A DNA stretch of 64,000 nt from Cryomorphaceae bacterium (GTDB taxonomy: Bacteria > Bacteroidota > Bacteroidia > Flavobacteriales > ECT2AJA-044), in assembly GCA_017798125.1 (NCBI GenBank), contig CP059070.1:1798001-1862000 (forward strand). The letters are read 5' to 3'. A model generated the notes under the pieces. That model saw only the letters and a list, made by a program, of their open reading frames with translations, did no database searches and was not told the DNA's origin. Shown piece by piece: positions 27,403 to 34,756 of this stretch. The translations under genes were made by a program, and so were the position numbers. Positions within the stretch are counted from its first letter, which is position 1. Every line of letters begins with the position of its first letter.

Positions 27403-28722
27403 TTAGATGACTTTAATGGCAATTCGATGCGTGGCGTTATTCAAATAGCCCTTGGGATTCCAGCCAGGTGTAATCATTGGTTGGGACTCACCGGCATCAT
27501 CCGTGGCCTTAGCCCAGACTTCGTAGTATCCTTTTTGAGGGAATTTCACAGTGGCGGTCCAGTGCTGCCAGGCCAAGCGATTTACGGCGGGTTCGAGCTC
27601 GGCATCTTGCCACGTGGCACCGAAGTCGATGCTGAATTGCATCCGCTTTACTGCTCGCTCTCCGGCCCATGCATGACCCCGAATGTCGAGCGTCTTGCCC
27701 AATTCCATCATTCCCCCAGACTTTGGATAGGTGATCAGTGATTTTACCGGCATCGAGTGAATGATGCACATATCTTCAGGCTTTACTTCCTCTCCGGGGG
27801 CAACCGGCTCGCAAGGCACTCGATAGCTGGGCGCTTCCATCTTGGCGCCATCGTGCACGCGATCACGTACCAAGATTTTGGTCAGCCATTTTCCCGAGAC
27901 ACTTGCCGGCCAACCACCCAATACCAAGCGCAGAGGATATCCATTGTGCTTAGGAATGTCCTGACCATTCATCTGGAAGGCTATCAAACTTTCTTCCTGA
28001 AGGGCTTTTTCGATGGGTACACCTCGGGAGATGACCACTTTATCAGGGTCTCCGCTAAGGTGAATATCTGCACCTTCATAGCCGATGTAGACCGCTTTGT
28101 CGGTGATTCCTACATCTTCTAATAAGTCTTTTAACCGAATTCCAGTCCAAGACGGACAGCCTACGCCACCCGTAGTCCATTGATTTCCTTTGGCGGGAGG
28201 ATTGAATTCTGCACGGCCATTTCCCCCGCACTCTAGGGTCAGCTGGTAGGTATACTGCTTGAAATTCTCTTTGAGCTCACGTAGTGTGTAGGTCTTGGTT
28301 CCATTAACCGCTTCTCCTTCAATAGTGAGCGTCCAGGATTGGAGGTCAAAGGAAGCGGGTAGTAAACCGTTGTTTCGCACAAACATTTTATCTGCCGGGG
28401 TCACACGATCATCAAGGAGGTGAGCGGGCGTCTCAATGTTCCAGGGCTTATCGTTCAGTACTTTCAGTTCCCTTGATTTCCCGTCCAGTTCAAATGGGTC
28501 ATCGCTGTCCGCGAGCAAGGCTGGAATCAATTTGGCCGGAAAGTTTGCACCAAAGACCATGTTCGCACCCAAAACGGCGCCTAAGGTCCCTAGTGCACTC
28601 TTAGTCAAGAACCCTCTTCGCGTAACGGCAGGTGCATCCTTTCCCCAAAGGATCTCGGCCGCGCGTTCAGGATCTTCGGCATAAAGCTCGTGTATTCCCT
28701 TTGGACTGTGCGATTCGTTCAT
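27403..28722 (-). CDS. Sulfite oxidase-family molybdopterin enzyme
   Basis: A 439-residue protein with a twin-arginine signal (VTRRGFLTKSALGTLGA, RR at 35-36), so it is exported folded. The molybdenum-ligand cysteine is in TLECGGNGRAEFNPPA near residue 165. The sulfite-oxidase signatures WTGIRLKDLL, GYPLRLVLGGWPASVSGKWLT and HSMPVKSLITYP are all present, followed by the dimerisation domain. It resembles SorA/SoxC-type enzymes without a haem domain, and would oxidise sulfite to sulfate and pass electrons to the adjacent cytochrome. A weak box TACCTTGG (28745-28752) may be its promoter. Confidence 0.88.
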   Translation of the reverse strand: MNESHSPKGIHELYAEDPERAAEILWGKDAPAVTRRGFLTKSALGTLGAVLGANMVFGANFPAKLIPALLADSDDPFELDGKSRELKVLNDKPWNIETPAHLLDDRVTPADKMFVRNNGLLPASFDLQSWTLTIEGEAVNGTKTYTLRELKENFKQYTYQLTLECGGNGRAEFNPPAKGNQWTTGGVGCPSWTGIRLKDLLEDVGITDKAVYIGYEGADIHLSGDPDKVVISRGVPIEKALQEESLIAFQMNGQDIPKHNGYPLRLVLGGWPASVSGKWLTKILVRDRVHDGAKMEAPSYRVPCEPVAPGEEVKPEDMCIIHSMPVKSLITYPKSGGMMELGKTLDIRGHAWAGERAVKRMQFSIDFGATWQDAELEPAVNRLAWQHWTATVKFPQKGYYEVWAKATDDAGESQPMITPGWNPKGYLNNATHRIAIKVI

Positions 28723-28852
28723 AGCGGATAACTGTAGGTTACTTCCAAGGTACGGCGAATTTAGAGGAAGAACCGGACCTGGTCAGTGATTCCCGTCACT
28801 AAGCACTAAAGCAAAGCCGACTTCGTTTGTGAACTATAACTATCTTGCGCCC

Positions 28853-29875
28853 ATGAAGCGATCGCTCCTTTGGATCCTCTTGTTTACGGCCTTTATAAGT
28901 TCGGCCCAGCCTGGCGGACGACACAGCTATGAGTTCTTGACTTTGGTGATGTCACCGCGTGTTGCGGCTATGGGAGGAGAGCTTTTGGCGATTCCCGACG
29001 GCGATATCAATGTTGGTTTGTGGAACCCCAGCGTACTGAACGACGAATCTACGGGGCAGCTCTCCATGAACTACGTCAATTACTTCGACGACATCAACTA
29101 TGGTCAGGCAGCCTACGGCCGTAAGATTGAGCACGGATACCTGAGCTTTGGGGCGCGCTACGTCAACTACGGCACATTCGTTGAAACTGACGAATTCGGG
29201 AACATCATTGGGGAGTTTACCGGGTCCGATGTGGCCCTGACAGGAGGATACGGTCGTTGGTTAGATTCGTCTTGGTCGGTCGGCGCCAACTTTAAGCTCA
29301 TTGGTTCTGCCTTGGCCAACTACGGCAGCATTGGATTTGCAACGGACTATGCCATTACATGGCACGCCAAAGAATCCAACTTAAACGCCAGCCTTGTTGT
29401 TGCCAACGTAGGTACACAAATTGCCACCTATACCCGTTCTCCCCGCGAGCCGCTGCCTTTCGAGATCAAAATGGCCCTAAGTGGTAAGCCCGAACATGCA
29501 CCGATTCGTTGGCACATTACAGCCGAACATCTGGAACAGCTCGATTTGACCTTCGAGGACCCGAATGCCCCGAACACAGACCCATTAACGGGTGAGCCTA
29601 TTGATAATTCGAATTCTCTGGGCAAAAAAATCATCAGCCATTTTGTCCTTGGAGCGGAGCTGTTCCCGGGAAACAGCTTCAATCTGAGAGCGGGGTACAA
29701 TTTTAGACGTTCACAGGAAATGTCCTTAGCCACGCGCCGTTCCGGTGCGGGTTTCTCCTGGGGTTTTGGGCTTCGGCTGCGAAGCTTTCGAATCGACTAT
29801 GCCATGGCCACCTATCACGTCAGCGGCGCCTCGCACCATTTTGGCATCAGCACAGACCTGAATAAACTATTCTAA
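28853..29875 (+). CDS. porQ: Type IX secretion system protein PorQ
   Basis: A 340-residue barrel with signal peptide MKRSLLWILLFTAFISSAQ. The segment PGGRHSYEFLTLVMSPRVAAMGGELLAIPDGDINVGLWNPSVL is the PorQ hallmark, and the protein ends in ISTDLNKLF. PorQ is an outer-membrane accessory protein of the T9SS, which would export the sorting-domain protein encoded at 14809. It precedes cmk by three bases, the order usual in flavobacteria. An upstream in-frame start at 28829 (GTG) is less likely. Confidence 0.9.
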   Translation: MKRSLLWILLFTAFISSAQPGGRHSYEFLTLVMSPRVAAMGGELLAIPDGDINVGLWNPSVLNDESTGQLSMNYVNYFDDINYGQAAYGRKIEHGYLSFGARYVNYGTFVETDEFGNIIGEFTGSDVALTGGYGRWLDSSWSVGANFKLIGSALANYGSIGFATDYAITWHAKESNLNASLVVANVGTQIATYTRSPREPLPFEIKMALSGKPEHAPIRWHITAEHLEQLDLTFEDPNAPNTDPLTGEPIDNSNSLGKKIISHFVLGAELFPGNSFNLRAGYNFRRSQEMSLATRRSGAGFSWGFGLRLRSFRIDYAMATYHVSGASHHFGISTDLNKLF

Positions 29876-29878
29876 TCC

Positions 29879-30562
29879 ATGAAGGAGTTGACCATCGCAA
29901 TTGACGGTTATTCCAGCACGGGAAAGAGCACCCTTGCCAAAGAATTAGCGAAGGCCCTGGGGTATATTTATATCGATACGGGGGCCATGTATAGGGCTGT
30001 GACTCTAAGTGCCTTACGGCACGATGCATTTGCAACAGGGTCATTGGATCAAAACTGGTTGGATGACCATCTTCCCCAACTTGAAATAAGCTTTGATCGC
30101 GGCCCTGAGGGTCAAGTTTCCACCCTTTTAAACGGAGAAAATGTGGAGCAAGAGATTCGACAAATGGAAGTCAGCTCACGCGTTTCTGAAGTAGCGGCGG
30201 TCTCTGAGGTCCGGCGGTTCCTGGTAGCTCAGCAACAGGCTATGGGCGCTCGTGGAGGCACTGTCCTTGATGGTCGAGACATCGGAACCGTGGTGTTTCC
30301 GAACGCAGAACTGAAAATATTCATGACGGCTTCTGCCGAGGTCCGGACTGAAAGAAGGTATCAGGAGCTCCTTGAAAAAGGAGAGCAGGTGACGCGAGAT
30401 GAGGTTCAATCCAATTTATTAGAGCGGGACCGCATAGACAGCTCAAGATCGGATAGCCCTTTGCGCCAAGCTGAAGATGCGCTGCTCTTGGACAATTCTA
30501 CCTTGACGCGCGAGCAGCAATTTGATCAAGTGCTACGTTGGGCTCGGGAACGAATGAGCTAA
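29879..30562 (+). CDS. cmk: Cytidylate kinase
   Basis: A 227-residue nucleoside monophosphate kinase: IAIDGYSSTGKSTLAKELA (P-loop near residue 10), YIDTGAMYRAVT, and LDGRDIGTVVFPNAELKIFMTASAEVRTERRY. It phosphorylates CMP and dCMP. The gene follows porQ and is likely co-transcribed. A hairpin motif copy (30009-30026) gives A-L-R-H-D in frame. Confidence 0.96.
   Translation: MKELTIAIDGYSSTGKSTLAKELAKALGYIYIDTGAMYRAVTLSALRHDAFATGSLDQNWLDDHLPQLEISFDRGPEGQVSTLLNGENVEQEIRQMEVSSRVSEVAAVSEVRRFLVAQQQAMGARGGTVLDGRDIGTVVFPNAELKIFMTASAEVRTERRYQELLEKGEQVTRDEVQSNLLERDRIDSSRSDSPLRQAEDALLLDNSTLTREQQFDQVLRWARERMS
30009..30026 (+). repeat. Hairpin motif copy in cmk
   Basis: GTGCCTTACGGCACGATG, a variant whose arms are GTGCC and GGCAC: two positions have changed together so that pairing is kept. 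Confidence 0.65.
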
Positions 30563-30567
30563 TCGCC

Positions 30568-30575
30568 TATCTTTA
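30568..30575 (+). promoter_or_regulatory. Promoter -7 box for psd, leaderless arrangement
   Basis: TATCTTTA (one mismatch), then GCGC, then the ATG at 30580. Confidence 0.45.
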
Positions 30576-30579
30576 GCGC

Positions 30580-31245
30580 ATGATACACAGAGAAGGATAC
30601 GGAATTATACTTGGAGCTCTCTTGGGAGTTGTTGTTCTTTCGTGGGGACTCAACAGTCTGCATGATATTTACCTTTTAAAGATTGGGACCACCCTGGTCT
30701 TATGGGTGGTGTTTTTCTTAATCCTTCAGTTCTTCCGGAATCCAAGTCGCCGAATAGACGGCCATTCCTCCAATGAAGTGGTGGCTCCGGCCGATGGAAA
30801 AGTGGTGGTTATAGAAGAAACCGAAGAAGGAGAGTACCTGAAGGATCGCCGCATTCAGTTGAGCATTTTCATGTCTCCTTTGAACGTACACGTCAATCGA
30901 AATCCCATTGGAGGTGAGGTGAAGTATGCGAAATACCACAAGGGTAAATACTTAGTGGCTTGGCATCCAAAATCGTCAACGGAAAACGAGCGCACCACAG
31001 TAGTTGTGGAAAATGAGCACGGTCCCGTGCTTTTCCGGCAAATTGCTGGAGCAGTGGCACGTCGTATTCGATTTTATGTAAAGGACGGTGATCAAGTCCA
31101 ACAAGGACACGAAATGGGGTTCATCAAATTTGGCTCACGGGTCGATGTGTTCCTTCCGCTCAATGCCGAAATCTTGGTTGAAAAGGACCAAAAAACAAGA
31201 GGCGGTGAAACGGTACTCGCTCGTATTCCAGAGGGCAATTCCTAG
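30580..31245 (+). CDS. psd: Phosphatidylserine decarboxylase family protein
   Basis: A 221-residue protein of the short PSD form. Two hydrophobic stretches near the N-terminus (IILGALLGVVVLSWGL, LVLWVVFFLILQFF) anchor it. The catalytic core shows VVAPADGKVVVIEE, IFMSPLNVHVNRNPIGGEV and, near the C-terminus, GFIKFGSRVDVFLP, where the glycine-serine bond is self-cleaved to make the pyruvoyl group. It makes phosphatidylethanolamine. It stands just after cmk with its own box. Confidence 0.92.
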   Translation: MIHREGYGIILGALLGVVVLSWGLNSLHDIYLLKIGTTLVLWVVFFLILQFFRNPSRRIDGHSSNEVVAPADGKVVVIEETEEGEYLKDRRIQLSIFMSPLNVHVNRNPIGGEVKYAKYHKGKYLVAWHPKSSTENERTTVVVENEHGPVLFRQIAGAVARRIRFYVKDGDQVQQGHEMGFIKFGSRVDVFLPLNAEILVEKDQKTRGGETVLARIPEGNS

Positions 31246-32741
31246 AAGAGGAGTTCAGGCTCAATAGCTGTGCTGCCGAGAAAATTTAGTGTCTTTTGAA
31301 TATCCTCGCCTAAAAAGCGATCGTCCTCTACAAAAGGAACCGTCTTGCGGTATTCTCCAACCAGGGTTTCCAACAATTCGCTTGATCGAGCAGGACGTCT
31401 GAATTCAATGGCCTGTGCGGCATTCATCCACTCTATTGCCAAGATACGCTCGAGGTTATGCACGACTCTAATCAGTTTCGTGGCACCGTTGGCACCCATG
31501 CTTACATGGTCTTCTTGACCGTTACTGGAAACAATAGAATCTATTGAAGCTGGCGTGCAGAGTTGCTTGTTTTGGCTCACAATGCTCGCGGCCGTATACT
31601 GAGGAATCATAAATCCACTGTTCAATCCTGGGTGTGCAACTAGGAACTCAGGCAGGTCTCTCAGGCCGCTGACCAACTGGTAGGTGCGACGCTCTGAAAT
31701 ATTGCCAAGTTCGGCCAGGGCTATGGCCAAGTAATCCAGGGCTAGGGCAATGGGTTGTCCGTGGAAGTTTCCTGCCGATATGACTTCATCCTCTTCGATG
31801 AAAATAGTAGGGTTATCCGTTACAGAATTGACTTCAGTCAGCACTGTTTTCTTCACAAAGTGAATGGTGTCTTTGCTGGCACCGTGCACTTGAGGGATGC
31901 ATCGAAACGAGTAAGGGTCTTGAACATGGGCTTTTGGACGCTCAATAAGTTCGCTTCCTTCCAGAAAGTCCCGCATCCGCTCTGCAGTCTCGATTTGACC
32001 CCGATGAGGCCGAACAAGTTGAATCAATTCATGAAAAGGCTCCGGTCTGCCGTCGAAGGCGTCCAGACTCAAAGCTCCACAGAGATCGGCCCAGTAGCTC
32101 AGTCTGTGCGCGGCAAACAGGGCATATACCCCATGTGCACTCATAAATTGAGTCCCATTTAGCAAGGCCAGCCCTTCTTTAGAGCTGAGCGGAATAGGCT
32201 TCCAGTCTTTCGTCTGGAATACGGTTGAGGTAGAGGTTCGTTTTCCTTCAAACCAAACTTCGCCTTCGCCTAAAAGTGGTAGAGCCAGATGAGCTAATGG
32301 TGCCAAGTCTCCGCTGGCACCAAGTGAGCCCTGTTCAAAGATGACGGGAATGACGCCTTCATTATACATGTCTACCAAGCGCTGGACTGTCATTAACTGA
32401 ACCCCGCTATGACCCAGGCTCAGTGCGTGGATCTTGAGCAACAACATGAGGCGAACAATATCCTCGTCTACGAGGTCACCTGTGCCACAGGCGTGCGAAC
32501 GCACAAGGTTATCTTGAAGCGTCTCAATGTTTTCCTCAGAAATGGACACTTTGCAGAGGCTTCCAAAACCCGTATTGATGCCGTATATAGGTTGCTCTGT
32601 GCGCTTTATTTTGTCGTCCAAGAACGACCGACATTTGACAATGAGGTCAATGGACTCTTGAGATAAAGAGATGGGCGCACGTTCATTCCAGATCTCGTAG
32701 ATCTGGTTGAGCGTAAGCGGTTTTGGGCTAATGGCAAACAT
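31242..32741 (-). CDS. hutH: Histidine ammonia-lyase
   Basis: A 499-residue MIO-type ammonia-lyase. The MIO triad Ala142-Ser143-Gly144 is in QGSLGASGDLAPLAHLALPL, numbered as in well-known HutH enzymes. GINTGFGSL, LLNGTQFM, QDPYSFRCIPQVHG and EDHVSMGANGATK are present. It converts histidine to urocanate. No other hut genes are visible, so it may be solitary here. Its -7 box (32761-32768) overlaps the stop codon of the upstream lysoplasmalogenase gene. The end overlaps psd by four bases on the other strand. Confidence 0.93.
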   Translation of the reverse strand: MFAISPKPLTLNQIYEIWNERAPISLSQESIDLIVKCRSFLDDKIKRTEQPIYGINTGFGSLCKVSISEENIETLQDNLVRSHACGTGDLVDEDIVRLMLLLKIHALSLGHSGVQLMTVQRLVDMYNEGVIPVIFEQGSLGASGDLAPLAHLALPLLGEGEVWFEGKRTSTSTVFQTKDWKPIPLSSKEGLALLNGTQFMSAHGVYALFAAHRLSYWADLCGALSLDAFDGRPEPFHELIQLVRPHRGQIETAERMRDFLEGSELIERPKAHVQDPYSFRCIPQVHGASKDTIHFVKKTVLTEVNSVTDNPTIFIEEDEVISAGNFHGQPIALALDYLAIALAELGNISERRTYQLVSGLRDLPEFLVAHPGLNSGFMIPQYTAASIVSQNKQLCTPASIDSIVSSNGQEDHVSMGANGATKLIRVVHNLERILAIEWMNAAQAIEFRRPARSSELLETLVGEYRKTVPFVEDDRFLGEDIQKTLNFLGSTAIEPELLF

Positions 32742-32760
32742 AGGTTTCGATTCAGCCTGG

Positions 32761-32768
32761 CAAAGTTA
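32761..32768 (-). promoter_or_regulatory. Promoter -7 box for hutH
   Basis: TAACTTTG, exact consensus on the reverse strand, 19 bases before the ATG. Confidence 0.5.
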
Positions 32769-33443
32769 ATGCTTCAGGTAGAATTTACTTCCGTAGACGA
32801 TTCCAAATTGGGCAATTCCGTAGGTCAATAGAACACCCAGGCCGCCCGCTGGTAATGTGTCCACAAACTTGTCATATGCCAATAGGCTATCGGATGCTAT
32901 GAAAAAGAGTGCCCCAATAGAAATCCATGTATAGGCCTGTTTTGGTTTGACGGTCCTCCAAAGTGCTGCAATCCCCATGGCCGTGATCATGATACCGTAA
33001 AAGATCACAGGAGCTCTCATCGCTGCCCCATCAGGTTGTGCGTGCAGATTGGAAAGGACTAGGCGCAGAAAGAAGGCGAGGTACCCTAGAAAAGGTAAGG
33101 CAATTAGCCCGCGCTGAAGAGGAGTAAGGCCAGGGCTTCCCTGGCGAGCAAATATGACAGTATAGCTTAGTTGAGCAAGAAAAAAGCACCCGAGGCCAAG
33201 AAGAAAGAAATCGGCACCGAACATCAATGTGACATCTCCTAGCCAGCTAAAAAACAATGCGGCTTGTAAGCCTCTAAAGACTTGTGCGTTTTCGTCCGCG
33301 TGTTCTCGTAAATAATTCCAGAGGATGGGGATGAGCAAGGGCTTAAAGACGTAGACAAGCCAGGAAGTGCTCGTCTCAGCGCCCACTATTACAAGGGCAA
33401 GAACCACAAAATAGAGGATGGGGCGAATATGCTCACGCTTCAT
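32766..33443 (-). CDS. Lysoplasmalogenase (YhhN family membrane protein)
   Basis: A 225-residue integral membrane protein with about seven or eight hydrophobic helices. YhhN/TMEM86 patterns include KPLLIPILWNYL, FFSWLGDVTLMFGADFFLLGLGCFFLAQLSYTVIF, WISIGALFFIASDSLLAYDKF and LTYGIAQFGIVYGSKF. These enzymes hydrolyse the vinyl ether bond of lysoplasmalogens, and some bacterial members have uncertain activity. The ATG at 33443 (MKREHIRP) is preferred over 33455. No promoter box was recognised. Confidence 0.85.
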   Translation of the reverse strand: MKREHIRPILYFVVLALVIVGAETSTSWLVYVFKPLLIPILWNYLREHADENAQVFRGLQAALFFSWLGDVTLMFGADFFLLGLGCFFLAQLSYTVIFARQGSPGLTPLQRGLIALPFLGYLAFFLRLVLSNLHAQPDGAAMRAPVIFYGIMITAMGIAALWRTVKPKQAYTWISIGALFFIASDSLLAYDKFVDTLPAGGLGVLLTYGIAQFGIVYGSKFYLKH

Positions 33444-33506
33444 AGATCCGTTCAAAAGGGTTAGGTACGCACGAATTTAGTTAAATGATCGAATTCCCTA
33501 ATTCCG

Positions 33507-33514
33507 TATTTTTG
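33507..33514 (+). promoter_or_regulatory. Promoter -7 box for the Fur/Zur-like gene, leaderless arrangement
   Basis: TATTTTTG, exact consensus, then AAGT, then the GTG start at 33519. Confidence 0.6.
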
Positions 33515-33518
33515 AAGT

Positions 33519-33929
33519 GTGAAAGAGGCGAAAAAACTACTTCAAGACTACAAGCTCCGCGTGACCCCGGTCCGCAAAGAACTATTAGACGTACTTCGAT
33601 CTCGAAACGAAGCGATGCCTCAACCGGAGTTGGTAAAGGTTATGGAGGGTTTTGATCGGGTGACGATCTACAGGACCTTAGCTGCCTTCGAAGAAAAGGG
33701 TCTGGTGCACCGAATAGTTAATGAACAAGGTGTTGGGAACTACGCGCTCTGTAGTGATGCTTGCGGACCAGATCATCATCACGATGCGCACGTTCACTTA
33801 GAGTGCGCCAATTGCGGAAAAATGTACTGCCTGGACGATGTAGAAGTTCCAGAAATAAAAATACCCGCGCGCTATAAAGCGCACGGGTTAAAAATTGTCA
33901 CCCAGGGCGTTTGCCCTTCGTGTCAATAA
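33519..33929 (+). CDS. Fur-family metalloregulator, probably Zur-like
   Basis: A 136-residue Fur-family repressor. The winged-helix part has FDRVTIYRTLAAFEEKGLVH; the C-terminal part has HHHDAHVHLECANCGKMYCLDD and VCPSC, the paired CxxC structural-zinc motif. The His-rich loop and the adjacent His-rich lipoprotein under TGCAAY palindromes suggest a zinc regulator (Zur), but Fur or PerR cannot be excluded. The start is GTG at 33519. It is convergent with the DUF4625 gene four bases away, and a terminator for that gene is inside its coding end. Confidence 0.82.
   Translation: MKEAKKLLQDYKLRVTPVRKELLDVLRSRNEAMPQPELVKVMEGFDRVTIYRTLAAFEEKGLVHRIVNEQGVGNYALCSDACGPDHHHDAHVHLECANCGKMYCLDDVEVPEIKIPARYKAHGLKIVTQGVCPSCQ
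33852..33888 (-). terminator. Reverse-strand terminator inside the Zur-like gene
   Basis: ACCCG-C-GCGC (33863-33872), loop TATAAA, and GCGC-A-CGGGT (33879-33888) form a 9-bp stem with one mismatch. On the reverse strand it is followed by ATTTTTATT, a fitting terminator for the DUF4625 transcript. Confidence 0.55.
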
Positions 33930-33933
33930 GTGC

Positions 33934-34710
33934 TTAGTGCATATGTCCGTGAATCTCGTAACGTGAAATATGTCCGTCGTTATCAATCGCTGAGATTTCG
34001 ATTACGAAATCCGCGTGATCCTCGTCGAACATTGAAGCGTCCAAGGTGATAGGAGTAAGGTTCACCAAGTCAAAGCTTGTTGCTCCGCCCGCTTCAATTT
34101 CTTCTTCATAGACTGGTTCGTGATCGTGTTCGCCTTCATCATCGTGATCGTGGCCATCATGATCGCCTTCGTCTTCGAATACGCGGACAAAGACTTCTTC
34201 AATCCCAGACATATCGTCAACGCTTCCAGTGAAAGAAACGACATCGTTTACATCATAGTCTTGGTCGTCCATAGGGCTTGAAACCGTGTATTGAGGAGCC
34301 TCGGCACTGGTTACCCAGAAATCGAACTCTTTAAACTCAGCAGAGTTTCCAGCGGCATCGGTACATTGAACAACCACGTGGTAAGGACCTGCGGTTGCAT
34401 TTGCTGGAACCGTAAAGGTCTCTTCAGCTTCTGCATCCTGACCGCTCAACTCTACCGTACGGGTTTCGCTCCAAGAAGAAGCTACTTTACCGTGATCGTG
34501 GCCATCAAAGATGTCGTGAATGTCAAACTTAGCTTGTCCGAGCTCTTCGTTATCCGAAAAATCGGCATCCACTTCAAAATCATCACCTACAGCAACTTCT
34601 TCTGAACCATGAACATGCTCAATGATTGGTGCAGTGGTGTCTTCATCCGAGTCACAGGCAATAAAACCAAAGGAGATTGACAGGGAAAGGAATAATACTT
34701 TTGCTTTCAT
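33934..34710 (-). CDS. His-rich lipoprotein with DUF4625-type domains
   Basis: A 258-residue lipoprotein (MKAKVLFLSLSISFGFIACDSDED, lipobox FIAC). Two Ig-like DUF4625-type units are visible, the first at about residues 26-130 and the second at 135-255. His-Asp clusters occur in both (FDGHDHGKV, then DHDGHDHDDEGEHDHEP), a typical metal-binding surface. Twin palindromes sit on its promoter, so it is probably derepressed when zinc is low and may bind or hand over zinc at the outer membrane. Binding itself is inferred. Confidence 0.8.
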   Translation of the reverse strand: MKAKVLFLSLSISFGFIACDSDEDTTAPIIEHVHGSEEVAVGDDFEVDADFSDNEELGQAKFDIHDIFDGHDHGKVASSWSETRTVELSGQDAEAEETFTVPANATAGPYHVVVQCTDAAGNSAEFKEFDFWVTSAEAPQYTVSSPMDDQDYDVNDVVSFTGSVDDMSGIEEVFVRVFEDEGDHDGHDHDDEGEHDHEPVYEEEIEAGGATSFDLVNLTPITLDASMFDEDHADFVIEISAIDNDGHISRYEIHGHMH

Positions 34711-34727
34711 CTATTATTAATTTGTTA

Positions 34728-34742
34728 TGCAACAGAGTTGCA
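34728..34742 (-). promoter_or_regulatory. Putative Zur operator 1, overlapping the -7 box
   Basis: TGCAAC-AGA-GTTGCA, a perfect 6-3-6 palindrome. Its right end runs into the -7 box of the His-rich lipoprotein gene. Confidence 0.6.
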
Positions 34743-34748
34743 AATATA
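34741..34748 (-). promoter_or_regulatory. Promoter of the DUF4625 lipoprotein gene
   Basis: TATATTTG, exact consensus on the reverse strand. A TTG (34767-34769) lies 18 bases upstream as the -33 element, which is inside operator 2. The ATG is 30 bases downstream. Confidence 0.6.
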
Positions 34749-34756
34749 ATAGTTCG

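Noticed and set aside
28840-28852. TATCTTGC before porQ as a -7 box
   Set aside because: Two mismatches to TAnnTTTG; the resemblance to the psd box is suggestive only.
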